The notes under the pieces were generated by a model, which did not search any database, was not told the DNA's origin, and saw nothing but the letters and a program-made list of their open reading frames with translations. Both the position numbers and the translations under genes were made by a program. This document shows, in pieces, positions 57,098 to 64,000 of a stretch of 64,000 nt of DNA (within the stretch, counting starts at the first letter, position 1; every line of letters begins with the position of its first letter). The DNA lies in contig NZ_JPUG01000062.1 in NCBI RefSeq assembly GCF_000739015.1, forward strand, positions 1 to 64,000, given 5' to 3'. This DNA is from Microvirga sp. BSC39. Lineage in GTDB: Bacteria > Pseudomonadota > Alphaproteobacteria > Rhizobiales > Beijerinckiaceae.

Positions 57098-60000
57098 ATG
57101 GCGACCGAGAACAAGAAGATGAAGGACCCGGCTGAAGCAGCCCTGACGGCTGTGGAGCAGGCACTGAACCTTGACGAGACTTTCGTGATCCACACCCCGT
57201 CCCGGCAGGGTGACAAGCCCTTCGGCGACGATCCCAAGCTGCCCGACATCGACGATCACGACTTCACCAGGGGCCCTTTCGGCCTTGGGTCGGACTCCCT
57301 CTCCGCGCACGCCGATGACCATGATCCTCGGCTCGACAACATGGCCCGCTCCGGTTTCGTCGCCCCTGACCGGAATGCGGTGGCCAACGACGACCGCCAG
57401 AATGTCGGCGTGATGCTGCAGGCCCTTCAGGTTCGCCCCTCCCGCCGGGCCTACTGGATGGCTACCCTCCTGTCTCTGCTCTGGCTCGGCGGCATCGGCG
57501 CCCTCGTCTACACCCAGGGCATCACCACGCCTGAGCAGCTGCTCGCCACGTTCTCGCCGTCCCAGCTGGCGCTCGGCGCCGTGGGGCTTGTGGCTCCGAT
57601 CTTCCTGTTCTTCATCGCCGCCATGCTGACCGTCCGCTCGCAGGAGATGAAGCTGGTGGCCCGCGCAGTCGGCGAAGTAGCCGCGCGCCTTGCCCAGCCT
57701 GAGAACTTCTCCACCGACGCGGTCCTCTCCGTCTCGCAGGCGGTGCGCCGTGAAGTGGCGGCCGTGGGCGACGGCGTCGAGCGGGCGCTCGCCCGCGCCG
57801 GCGAACTCGAAACCCTCGTGCGCAGCGAAATCTCGACCCTCGAGCGCGCCTATTCCGACAATGAGATTCGCATCCGCTCCCTCATCGACGAGCTGGTGGC
57901 GCAGCGCGAGGCCATCGTGTCGAATGCGGAGCGCGTGCGCGGCTCGATCACCGGCGTGCACCAGAACCTGATCCAGGACCTCGACGGCGCCAGCGAGCGT
58001 GTCGTGTCCGCCGTCAGCGGCGCGGGCGACAAGGTCACCGCCTCGCTTGAGAAGCAGGGCGATCACATCACCCAGGCTCTCGGCCGCGCCGGCGAGCGTG
58101 TCGTCGAGGAGATGGCCAGCCGCGGCGTCGAGCTGGTCGATCGCCTTGCCGGCTCCAGCGACGAGATCAAGAACGGCATCTCGGAGGTGGGCGTCACCAT
58201 CACGACCGCCCTCGAGAGCAAGGCCCAGGACATCACCGGCGCCTTCGAGCGCACCGGCGACCTGCTGACCCGCCACCTGCAGGAAGGCGCGAGCCAGGTG
58301 ACCCGCACCCTGGCCGAGACCGGCCGTGGCGTGATCGACGCCCTCGCCCAGCAGGGCAACGACGTGCGCGAGGCCTTCGAGCAGACGGCCCGCACCCTGG
58401 AGGACAGCTTCACCCAGCGCGGAGCCGAGATCACCGAGAAGCTCGCGGCCACCGGCGGCGTGATCGCCGACGACATCTCCGCCCGCACCGCCGAGATGCG
58501 CGACCAGATCGCGGCCGCCGGCACCTCCGTGAGCGAGGAGATCGTGACCCGCGGCACCCAGATGCGCGAGCAGCTCTCCGAGACCGGCGCCACCCTGGTT
58601 GAGGCCCTCACCACCAGCAGCAGCACCGTGCGCGAGGAATTTGCCGTCACGGCCTCCTCCCTCATCGAAGAGCTTGCAACCCGCGGCAGCTCCCTGCGCG
58701 AGCAGCTCGCCAGCACCGGCACCGGCGTTGTCGACGAGATCGTGCTGCGCGGCAACGAGTTCCGCGAGAGCCTGGCAGCCACGGCGGGCGACGTCACCCG
58801 CGAGATCAGCCAGCGCGGCACCGAGGTGCGCGAGCACCTTGAGGGCGCCGTGCGTCTCGCCGACGAGTCCATCGGCACCCGTGTCGAGGATCTCGCCAGC
58901 CGCCTGGAGAGCGCCAGCCTGCGCGTCAGCGAATCCGTCACCGTCCAGGGTCAGGCCCTCGAGACCAGCCTCACCCAGGCCGGCGAGCGCCTGTCGACCC
59001 TCATGGGAACCCAGGTCGAGGAATTCCGCTCCGCCTTTGAGACCCGCGGCCAGGAGTTCTCCGACACCCTGTCCCTCCATACCGACGACGCGCAGACCCG
59101 CCTCGCCAGCACGGCCAAGGACATCGTGCTCGCCATCGCCAGTCAGGGCTCGCGCGTCAACGAGGCTCTCAACCGCACGGCCGAGGCCCTGTCCACCACC
59201 GTCGACACCCGCACCCGCGAGATGGAAGAGACCCTCGTGGCCCGTCTCACGGCCCTGGAGGACGTCACCACCCGCGGCAGCGAAGTGGCCGAGCGCATCT
59301 CCCGCGATGTGGGCAGCATGACGGAGACCATCACTGGCCGCCTCGAAGAGATGGACCGCCTGATCACCGTGCAGAGCCGCACCGTGGCCGAGTCCTTCAC
59401 CGAGCGTGCCCGCGAGGCGACCACCGCCATCGAGACGCAGCTTTCGGCCCTCGAGGAGCATGCCTCTCGCCGCACCACCGAGATCACGGCCAACTTCGAC
59501 AGCATTGTCGAGCGGGTCGACAGCGTGCTCGGCGCTCGTTCCACGGCCCTCAACGAGGCTCTCGTGGTGCGCACCGGGGAAATGGCCCGTGTCATGGCCG
59601 AGGGCGGCCGCGACGTGGCCACGGCCCTTCAAACACGCGTGGACGAGATCAGCCAGGCGATCACGGCCAAGACCAACGCCATCGCCGACACGCTGTCCTC
59701 CAGGGCCGAGCAGATCGGCCTGTCCCTCGACAGCCGGATCGCCGCGATCAACGAGGTGCTCGGCAGCCGCGCCGACGAGATTTCCGAGACTCTCGGAACC
59801 CGTGCCTTCGAGATCAACCAGACCCTGGGCAGCCGCGCGGAAGAGATCGCCGCGACCCTGGGCAGCCGCACCGAGGAGCTTGCCGCCGCTCTCAACCAGA
59901 GTGTCACCATGCTCGAGGACGGCGTCGTCAATCGCCTGACCGGCGTTGCCGAGACCATCGACGAGCGCGGCCAGGCCGTTCTCGGCTCGCTTGCCGGCCG

Positions 60001-61912
60001 CATCGGCGAGATCCGCTCGATCTTCGACACGCAGGGCGCCTCTCTCGTCGAGAGCCTGGGCAGCCGTGGTGAAGTCATCGGCCGCGAGGTCGCGGCCATC
60101 AGCGACACGACCCTGCGCAACCTCGAAGAGCGCAGCAACGCCGTCATCGAGAGCCTGCAGGACCGCAGCAGCACCCTCCTCTTGTCGCTCCAGGAGCGCA
60201 CGATGGAGCTCACGGCGTCGTACCTGCAATCGACCGAGGCCGTCCGCGCCTCGCTCACCGAAGGCACCGAGCAGACCGTGGAGGCCCTCACCGGCGCGAA
60301 CGAGCGCCTGCGCGGCGAGCTCACCGACGTGCTGGGCCGCCTGACCGACGCCAACCGCATGCTCCAGCAGGTGGCGGCATCCGCCAGCAACAATCTCGGG
60401 GCTGTCGAGGACGGGCTGGCCGGACGCGTCCAGCACATCGAGACGCTCCTGTCGGAGATCGCCACCCAGACCGGCCGCGCCTCCGACCAGGTGGCCGAGC
60501 AGGTCGACGAACTGCGCAACGTGTCGTCCGGCGCGATCCAGCAGGCCCTGGAGCTGGCCCGCAGCCTCGAGGAGCGCGGACAGGCGCTCACCAGCACCAC
60601 GGGCGAGCAGATGCGCACCCTCACGGAGGCGGCGAGCGCCCTGGAGCGCGTGGAAGCGCGCATGAACGAGGCGCTCTCCAGCCGCCAGCAGGCCCTCGAC
60701 GAGCTCCTGACCCGGATCGGCGAGCGCTCGCAGGATCTCGAATCCGTCACCCGTTCCTTCACCACCCTTCTGGAGGGCTCCCTCCAGAACGCCGAAGACA
60801 AGGCGCGCCAGATCGGCTCGGTCCTGTCCTCGGCCGCTGACACCACCACGGCCGCCATCGGCGAGCAGTTCGAGCGCATCCGCGCCACCACCGGCCAAGA
60901 GAGCGAGCGGACCGCGGAGGCCCTGCGCGCCAGCTACGAGCAGGCAACGGCCGAGATGGCCGAAGCCCTGGGCAACGCCACCGCGAAGTTCCGCGATGCC
61001 ATGGGCGAGCTGCGCGGCATGACGGGCAACATCCAGCGCGAGTTGGAGGCCACCCGGGCCGAACTCCGCCGCGGTGTCGTCGAGCTGCCGCAGGAGACCC
61101 AGGAGACGACCGCCAACATGCGCCGCGTGGTCGCCGACCAGATCAAGGCCCTGAACGAGCTGTCGGCTCTTGTGTCCCGCTCGAACCGCTTGGTCGATGC
61201 GGCTCCCGCAGCCCAGCCGCGCAAGGCAGCCGTCAACGAGACCCCGGTGGCCGCGACCATGGCGGCGGTTGCCGCCGCGGTCGAGCAGCGCATCGCCCAG
61301 ACTCCGGCCCCTGCTCCGACGCCCGCCCCTGCTCCGGCACCGGTGGCGCGTCAGGCGGAACCGAAGCCTGCGCCCGCCCCGGCTCCTGCGCCTGTGCGCC
61401 AGGTTCAGCCTGCGGCCGAGCGTCCGGCTCCCCGTCGTCAGGAGGCCCCCGCCCCTGAGGCCGGTGCCCGTGGCGGCTGGCTGTCGGACCTCCTGAACCG
61501 CGCCTCCCGCGAGGACACGGTGGAGCCGGCCCGCGGCAATGCAGGTCGTCCCGACCGCACGCGCACCAACAGCCTCGAGTCGCTCGACTCGATCTCGGTC
61601 GATATCGCCCGCATGATCGATCACGACGCGGCCGTGGAGCTGTGGGACCGCTACCGCCGCGGCGAGAGCAACGTGTTCACCCGCCGGCTCTACACCCTGC
61701 AAGGTCAGCAGACCTTCGAGGAGATCCGCCGGAAGTACGGCCGTGACGACGAGTTCCGGCAGACGGTGGACCGGTACGTGGAAGAGTTCGAGCGCCTGCT
61801 CGCCGAGGTCTCCCGCGACGACCGCGACTCCATGCTGACCAAGACCTATCTCACGTCCGAGACCGGCAAGGTCTACACCATGCTGGCCCATGCGAGCGGC
61901 CGGTTCGACTGA
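57098..61912 (+). CDS. Giant apolipoprotein-like coiled-coil membrane protein, growth pole ring (GPR)-like
   Basis: A 1,604-residue protein. Residues 1-115 are acidic and cytoplasmic. Two membrane helices lie at about 119-138 (AYWMATLLSLLWLGGIGALV) and 157-178. Residues 180-1390 are an almost unbroken amphipathic helix. Residues 441-594 are seven 22-residue repeats in exact register, each starting R-G/T/S-x-x and ending D-E-I or E-x-L; residues 891-934 show 11-residue repeats (RAEEIAATLGS). A Pro/Ala linker at about 1400-1470 precedes a conserved C-terminal domain with SVDIARMIDHDAAVELWDRY and TLQGQQTFEEIRRKYGRDDE. This architecture matches GPR of Agrobacterium, which forms a ring at the growth pole, though GPR is longer (about 2,100). 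GAGGG precedes ATG 57098. Confidence 0.75.
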   Translation: MATENKKMKDPAEAALTAVEQALNLDETFVIHTPSRQGDKPFGDDPKLPDIDDHDFTRGPFGLGSDSLSAHADDHDPRLDNMARSGFVAPDRNAVANDDRQNVGVMLQALQVRPSRRAYWMATLLSLLWLGGIGALVYTQGITTPEQLLATFSPSQLALGAVGLVAPIFLFFIAAMLTVRSQEMKLVARAVGEVAARLAQPENFSTDAVLSVSQAVRREVAAVGDGVERALARAGELETLVRSEISTLERAYSDNEIRIRSLIDELVAQREAIVSNAERVRGSITGVHQNLIQDLDGASERVVSAVSGAGDKVTASLEKQGDHITQALGRAGERVVEEMASRGVELVDRLAGSSDEIKNGISEVGVTITTALESKAQDITGAFERTGDLLTRHLQEGASQVTRTLAETGRGVIDALAQQGNDVREAFEQTARTLEDSFTQRGAEITEKLAATGGVIADDISARTAEMRDQIAAAGTSVSEEIVTRGTQMREQLSETGATLVEALTTSSSTVREEFAVTASSLIEELATRGSSLREQLASTGTGVVDEIVLRGNEFRESLAATAGDVTREISQRGTEVREHLEGAVRLADESIGTRVEDLASRLESASLRVSESVTVQGQALETSLTQAGERLSTLMGTQVEEFRSAFETRGQEFSDTLSLHTDDAQTRLASTAKDIVLAIASQGSRVNEALNRTAEALSTTVDTRTREMEETLVARLTALEDVTTRGSEVAERISRDVGSMTETITGRLEEMDRLITVQSRTVAESFTERAREATTAIETQLSALEEHASRRTTEITANFDSIVERVDSVLGARSTALNEALVVRTGEMARVMAEGGRDVATALQTRVDEISQAITAKTNAIADTLSSRAEQIGLSLDSRIAAINEVLGSRADEISETLGTRAFEINQTLGSRAEEIAATLGSRTEELAAALNQSVTMLEDGVVNRLTGVAETIDERGQAVLGSLAGRIGEIRSIFDTQGASLVESLGSRGEVIGREVAAISDTTLRNLEERSNAVIESLQDRSSTLLLSLQERTMELTASYLQSTEAVRASLTEGTEQTVEALTGANERLRGELTDVLGRLTDANRMLQQVAASASNNLGAVEDGLAGRVQHIETLLSEIATQTGRASDQVAEQVDELRNVSSGAIQQALELARSLEERGQALTSTTGEQMRTLTEAASALERVEARMNEALSSRQQALDELLTRIGERSQDLESVTRSFTTLLEGSLQNAEDKARQIGSVLSSAADTTTAAIGEQFERIRATTGQESERTAEALRASYEQATAEMAEALGNATAKFRDAMGELRGMTGNIQRELEATRAELRRGVVELPQETQETTANMRRVVADQIKALNELSALVSRSNRLVDAAPAAQPRKAAVNETPVAATMAAVAAAVEQRIAQTPAPAPTPAPAPAPVARQAEPKPAPAPAPAPVRQVQPAAERPAPRRQEAPAPEAGARGGWLSDLLNRASREDTVEPARGNAGRPDRTRTNSLESLDSISVDIARMIDHDAAVELWDRYRRGESNVFTRRLYTLQGQQTFEEIRRKYGRDDEFRQTVDRYVEEFERLLAEVSRDDRDSMLTKTYLTSETGKVYTMLAHASGRFD
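58418..58879 (+). repeat. Seven in-frame 66-bp (22-codon) repeats in the GPR-like gene
   Basis: Each unit begins with an Arg or Ser codon followed by GGC/ACC/AGC, at residues 441, 463, 485, 507, 529, 551 and 573. There are no gaps between units. The period equals that of apolipoprotein A-I helices. Confidence 0.8.
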
Positions 61913-61936
61913 GCCGTCTCCTCTCGACTGAACACG

Positions 61937-61964
61937 AAAACGCGGCCTCCGGGCCGCGTTTTTT
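61937..61964 (+). terminator. Intrinsic terminator of the GPR-like gene
   Basis: AACGCGGCC and GGCCGCGTT pair around TCCG, preceded by AA and followed by TTTTG. It lies 24 bp after the stop. Confidence 0.88.
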
Positions 61965-61990
61965 GTTGGTTAGCCTGCCTGACAGGAGAG

Positions 61991-62089
61991 TGTCATTCCC
62001 GGCCGGAGCGTCAGCGGAGGGGAAGGGAATCCACTTGCACACGCGGCGCCATGGATCCCCTTCCCTCGCTCCGCTCGCCGGGGATGACA
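61991..62089. repeat. Intergenic palindromic repeat, TGTCAT-ended
   Basis: TGTCATTCCCGGC and GCCGGGGATGACA are the inverted ends. Inside, GGGGAAGGGAATCCA pairs with TGGATCCCCTTCCC. The ends are like those of the repeat at 24411, but the centre differs from the other two-hairpin families. Confidence 0.7.
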
Positions 62090-62099
62090 TCCTCTCCGG

Positions 62100-62185
62100 G
62101 ATGGCCGCACTTGTTGCGGCCATCCACGTCATTGAACCGCTGCGCCATAAAAACGTGGATGCCCGGGACAAGCCCGGGCATGACG
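62100..62185. repeat. Two-hairpin intergenic repeat, copy 2
   Basis: GATGGCCGCACTTGTTGCGGCCATC and ATGCCCGGGACAAGCCCGGGCAT are the two hairpins, joined by CCACGTC and AACGTGG, which pair with each other. Same plan as 55921-56006. It lies directly after the repeat at 61991, so the 310-bp gap after the GPR-like gene is filled by a terminator and two repeats. Confidence 0.75.
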
Positions 62186-62222
62186 ATCTATTGGAACTAC
62201 AGATGGTGAATTGGCCGGCTCT

Positions 62223-62897
62223 TTAAGCCGGTGTCCGGTCTTCACCCGCCGCGGCGGTGCCCGGGTCCTCGCGGCGCGGCAGCTGGCTGCCGCTGACCCA
62301 GCGGACGATGTCGAGCATGACGACCGAGAGCGCCTCGTCGAGGGCGCGGGCCGCATTCGGGGCGTCGACGGTGCTGGCGGGAATATTGGCGCGGAAGATC
62401 CGGCCATTGACGATGCGTCCGTCCCGGTCGCTGACGATCTTCACGGAAATCTCGGCGACCGCCTGGTTGTCCGGCGTCGCAATCTCGAAGCGCCGCAGCT
62501 CGGACACGAGTTGGACGTCCGCCACCGCCCCGCTGCTCGGGCGGGAGACCCCCCGCAACTGGGAGGAATTCTCGAAGGTATTGATCAGCCGGGTCTGAAC
62601 CAGGCGGGGCAGATTGTCGGCCCACTGCCCTCCTCCGATGAACGACACGGAGCCGCTGGCATCCTTCACCAGAATCTGCTGGGTCGAGAGCTGCTGCAGG
62701 GCCGCAGGCTCGTTCACCAGAACCTGAACGCCGGCAGCCCCCCGGATCCGGGCGGACGGCGCCGAGAGATCGAAGGTTGCGGGCGCGGGCGCCGACGAGC
62801 AGGCGCCTGTCAGGGCAGCCAGCAGCGCCACCGGGGCAAGACGCCGGAGCAGGCAGGCTCGATCAGTCTGGGGAGTTACCACGGAGGATCCACGCAT
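62223..62897 (-). CDS. ABC-type transport auxiliary lipoprotein (PqiC/PF03886-like)
   Basis: A 224-residue lipoprotein. LAPVALLAALTGACSSAPAP contains the lipobox LTGAC. The mature domain has ILVKDASGSVSFIGGGQWAD, NLPRLVQTRLINTFENSSQL and VQLVSELRRFEIATPDNQA, all typical of the auxiliary lipoprotein family linked to MCE transport systems. It follows the MlaD-like gene on the same strand by nine bases, so both belong to one operon that moves lipids between membranes. Confidence 0.88.
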   Translation of the reverse strand: MRGSSVVTPQTDRACLLRRLAPVALLAALTGACSSAPAPATFDLSAPSARIRGAAGVQVLVNEPAALQQLSTQQILVKDASGSVSFIGGGQWADNLPRLVQTRLINTFENSSQLRGVSRPSSGAVADVQLVSELRRFEIATPDNQAVAEISVKIVSDRDGRIVNGRIFRANIPASTVDAPNAARALDEALSVVMLDIVRWVSGSQLPRREDPGTAAAGEDRTPA

Positions 62898-62906
62898 ACT
62901 GGTTAC

Positions 62907-64000
62907 TTAACGGCGTCCATTGTACTCGGGGAGGTTCGAACGGCCACCGAAAAGAAACTGCTGTGGATTACGCTCGATGCTGCGCACCGCGCGGCTGATA
63001 TCCCCCAGCGTCCGGCGCCCCTCGACGGCCAGCGCCTCGTATTCCCGCAGGCCCGAATCCGTGAAGCGGCCAACACCGGAGAGAACGCCCTGGATGCCTT
63101 CGGTCCGGGCGTTGAGGTCGTTGGCAAGCTCCCGCACGGAAACAGCAGCGGCACGGATTTCGTCGAAGGCACCCTTGCCAGATTCCCCAGAGGCAGACCC
63201 GAGGAACTTCTCGGCTCCGGCCAGAACACCGTCGATGCGGTTAGCCGACTTGTTCAGCTTCTCGGTGATCGAGCGCGCCTCCTGGATCGCCTTGTCCACG
63301 TCAGGGCTGCGGCGGCTCAGGGTCTGGGTGAACGTGTCGATGTTGTCGACGGTGCGCCCGACCTTGGCCGGGTCGACAGCCTGGGCGAGTTCGGCGATCT
63401 CACCCACGGCCCTGTCCAGCTTGGGCGCGGTGACGTTGAGAGACGCGATCAGGCTTGCGGCATCCCGGAGGGCATTATTGATTGTCTCGCGGTTCTCCCC
63501 GAGAGCCCTCGTGAAGTTGTCCGTATTCTCGACGATGCGGGAGACGCGCTGCCCATCGATGGAGCTCGCCAGCTCCTCGACCTTGTCGACTGTACGTCCG
63601 ACCTTAGCCGGGTCGACGGCCTTGGCGATGTTCGAAATGTCGCCCACAGCGCTGTCGAGCTTGGGCGCGGTCTCATTGAGGCGAGCGACAAGGCTGTCGG
63701 CATTGCGCAGGGTGTTCTCGACCGCCTGCCGGCTCTCGCCCAGAGCCACGGTGAAGCCTTCCACATTCTCGACGATGCGCGTCACACGCTGCGGATCGAC
63801 CGCGCGCACTACCTCGTCCACGTTGGTGGCGAGCGTCTCGAGCTTCTCGGCCAGGGGACCGACCTTCTCGGCCGCCTGTCCCACCTGGGCCAGGAAGCGG
63901 TCGATGCCCTCCGCATTCTCGCCCAGAGCCTGAGAGAAGCGCTCCACGTTCTGAATCGTCCGGCTGATGGAGCCTTCGTTGTCGGTCACGACCCGGCCCA
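62907..64000 (-). CDS. MCE/MlaD-family protein, N-terminus cut by window edge
   Basis: At least 364 residues, open to the window edge (..GRVVTDNEGSISRTIQNVER). The MCE domain itself lies outside. The visible part is a helical C-terminal region with two or more copies of a unit of about 80 residues: VDPAKVGRTVDKVEELASSI and VDPAKVGRTVDNIDTFTQTL, with TAPKLDSAVGDISNIAKAV and TAPKLDRAVGEIAELAQAV before them. Long helical tails of this kind form the tunnel or needle of MCE lipid carriers. The start codon is not in the window. The last residues are FLFGGRSNLPEYNGRR. Confidence 0.82.
   Translation of the reverse strand, partial: GRVVTDNEGSISRTIQNVERFSQALGENAEGIDRFLAQVGQAAEKVGPLAEKLETLATNVDEVVRAVDPQRVTRIVENVEGFTVALGESRQAVENTLRNADSLVARLNETAPKLDSAVGDISNIAKAVDPAKVGRTVDKVEELASSIDGQRVSRIVENTDNFTRALGENRETINNALRDAASLIASLNVTAPKLDRAVGEIAELAQAVDPAKVGRTVDNIDTFTQTLSRRSPDVDKAIQEARSITEKLNKSANRIDGVLAGAEKFLGSASGESGKGAFDEIRAAAVSVRELANDLNARTEGIQGVLSGVGRFTDSGLREYEALAVEGRRTLGDISRAVRSIERNPQQFLFGGRSNLPEYNGRR

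Noticed and set aside
57083..61891. A 1,602-codon open frame on the minus strand opposite the GPR-like gene
   Set aside because: It mirrors the high-GC third positions of the coding strand. The translation is low-complexity and has no family match, while the plus frame has membrane helices, exact repeats, a start signal and a terminator.

Overview
The window is a 64 kb, GC-rich piece of an alphaproteobacterial chromosome. Gene content and protein style point to the order Hyphomicrobiales (Rhizobiales), most like Microvirga or Methylobacterium. Supporting signs are CckA with CtrA-type TTAA-N7-TTAAC sites, a GTTC-N7-GTTC SOS box in front of recA, a DksA that lacks most zinc cysteines, a usg gene, a liv operon carrying a DUF6867-type gene, and a 1,604-residue apolipoprotein-like coiled-coil protein resembling the growth pole ring (GPR) protein of polar-growing rhizobia. 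The genus is inferred from overall resemblance only. No tRNA, rRNA, CRISPR array or prophage was seen.

Layout. 0-1.5 kb: a LexA-type DNA-binding protein cut by the window edge, and an IS630-family transposase. 1.6-5.1 kb: radC, a PRC-barrel protein, an ExoD-like protein, usg, a formyltransferase, and a 22-codon ORF with a good ribosome-binding site. 5.2-7.1 kb: an HWE-type PAS histidine kinase broken by one in-frame amber codon. 7.1-7.8 kb: no convincing gene, but two terminator-like hairpins that may end small RNAs. 7.8-14.2 kb: a flavin reductase and the complete branched-chain amino acid importer (livH-M-G-F, DUF6867-like gene, then livK behind two hairpins). 14.4-25 kb: mixed metabolic and housekeeping genes (ACT protein, DUF1203, ccdA, P1 peptidase, LuxR-like protein with a worn helix-turn-helix, DadA-like oxidase, rpe, an RTX-repeat exoprotein, purB, a small hydrolase, a Spy-like chaperone). 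25-31.5 kb: rpsD, murI with a secreted hydrolase, trmJ, a small lipoprotein, a secreted phospholipase A2-like protein, icd. 31.6-33.3 kb: small uncharacterised genes in a more AT-rich patch. 33.4-44.9 kb: DUF2231 plus sorbosone dehydrogenase-like pair, alaS, a PagL-like outer-membrane protein, recA, cckA, a FliO-like protein, dksA. 45-56.8 kb: ycjF/ycjX-like pair, a conserved unknown, GNAT, SixA, MoxR ATPase, a PLP gamma-lyase/synthase, a Kef-type antiporter, a CoxE-like VWA protein, a membrane protein, a universal stress protein, a ferredoxin. 57-64 kb: the GPR-like giant, then an auxiliary lipoprotein and an MCE/MlaD protein (partial) of a lipid-trafficking ABC system.

How the parts fit. 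The liv genes form one import system. cckA, the two CtrA-like sites, the FliO-like gene and the GPR-like gene point to CtrA cell-cycle control and polar growth. recA has its own SOS operator. MoxR and the VWA protein probably act as a chaperone pair although separated by two genes. Many intergenic gaps carry palindromic repeats of at least three families, usually right after stop codons.

The most unusual items are the GPR-like protein with seven exact-register 22-residue repeats, the amber-interrupted kinase, the CtrA-like site in front of recA, the 22-residue ORF, the secreted phospholipase A2-like protein, and the small unknown genes at 31.6-32.8 kb. I saw no clear new defence or biosynthetic system.
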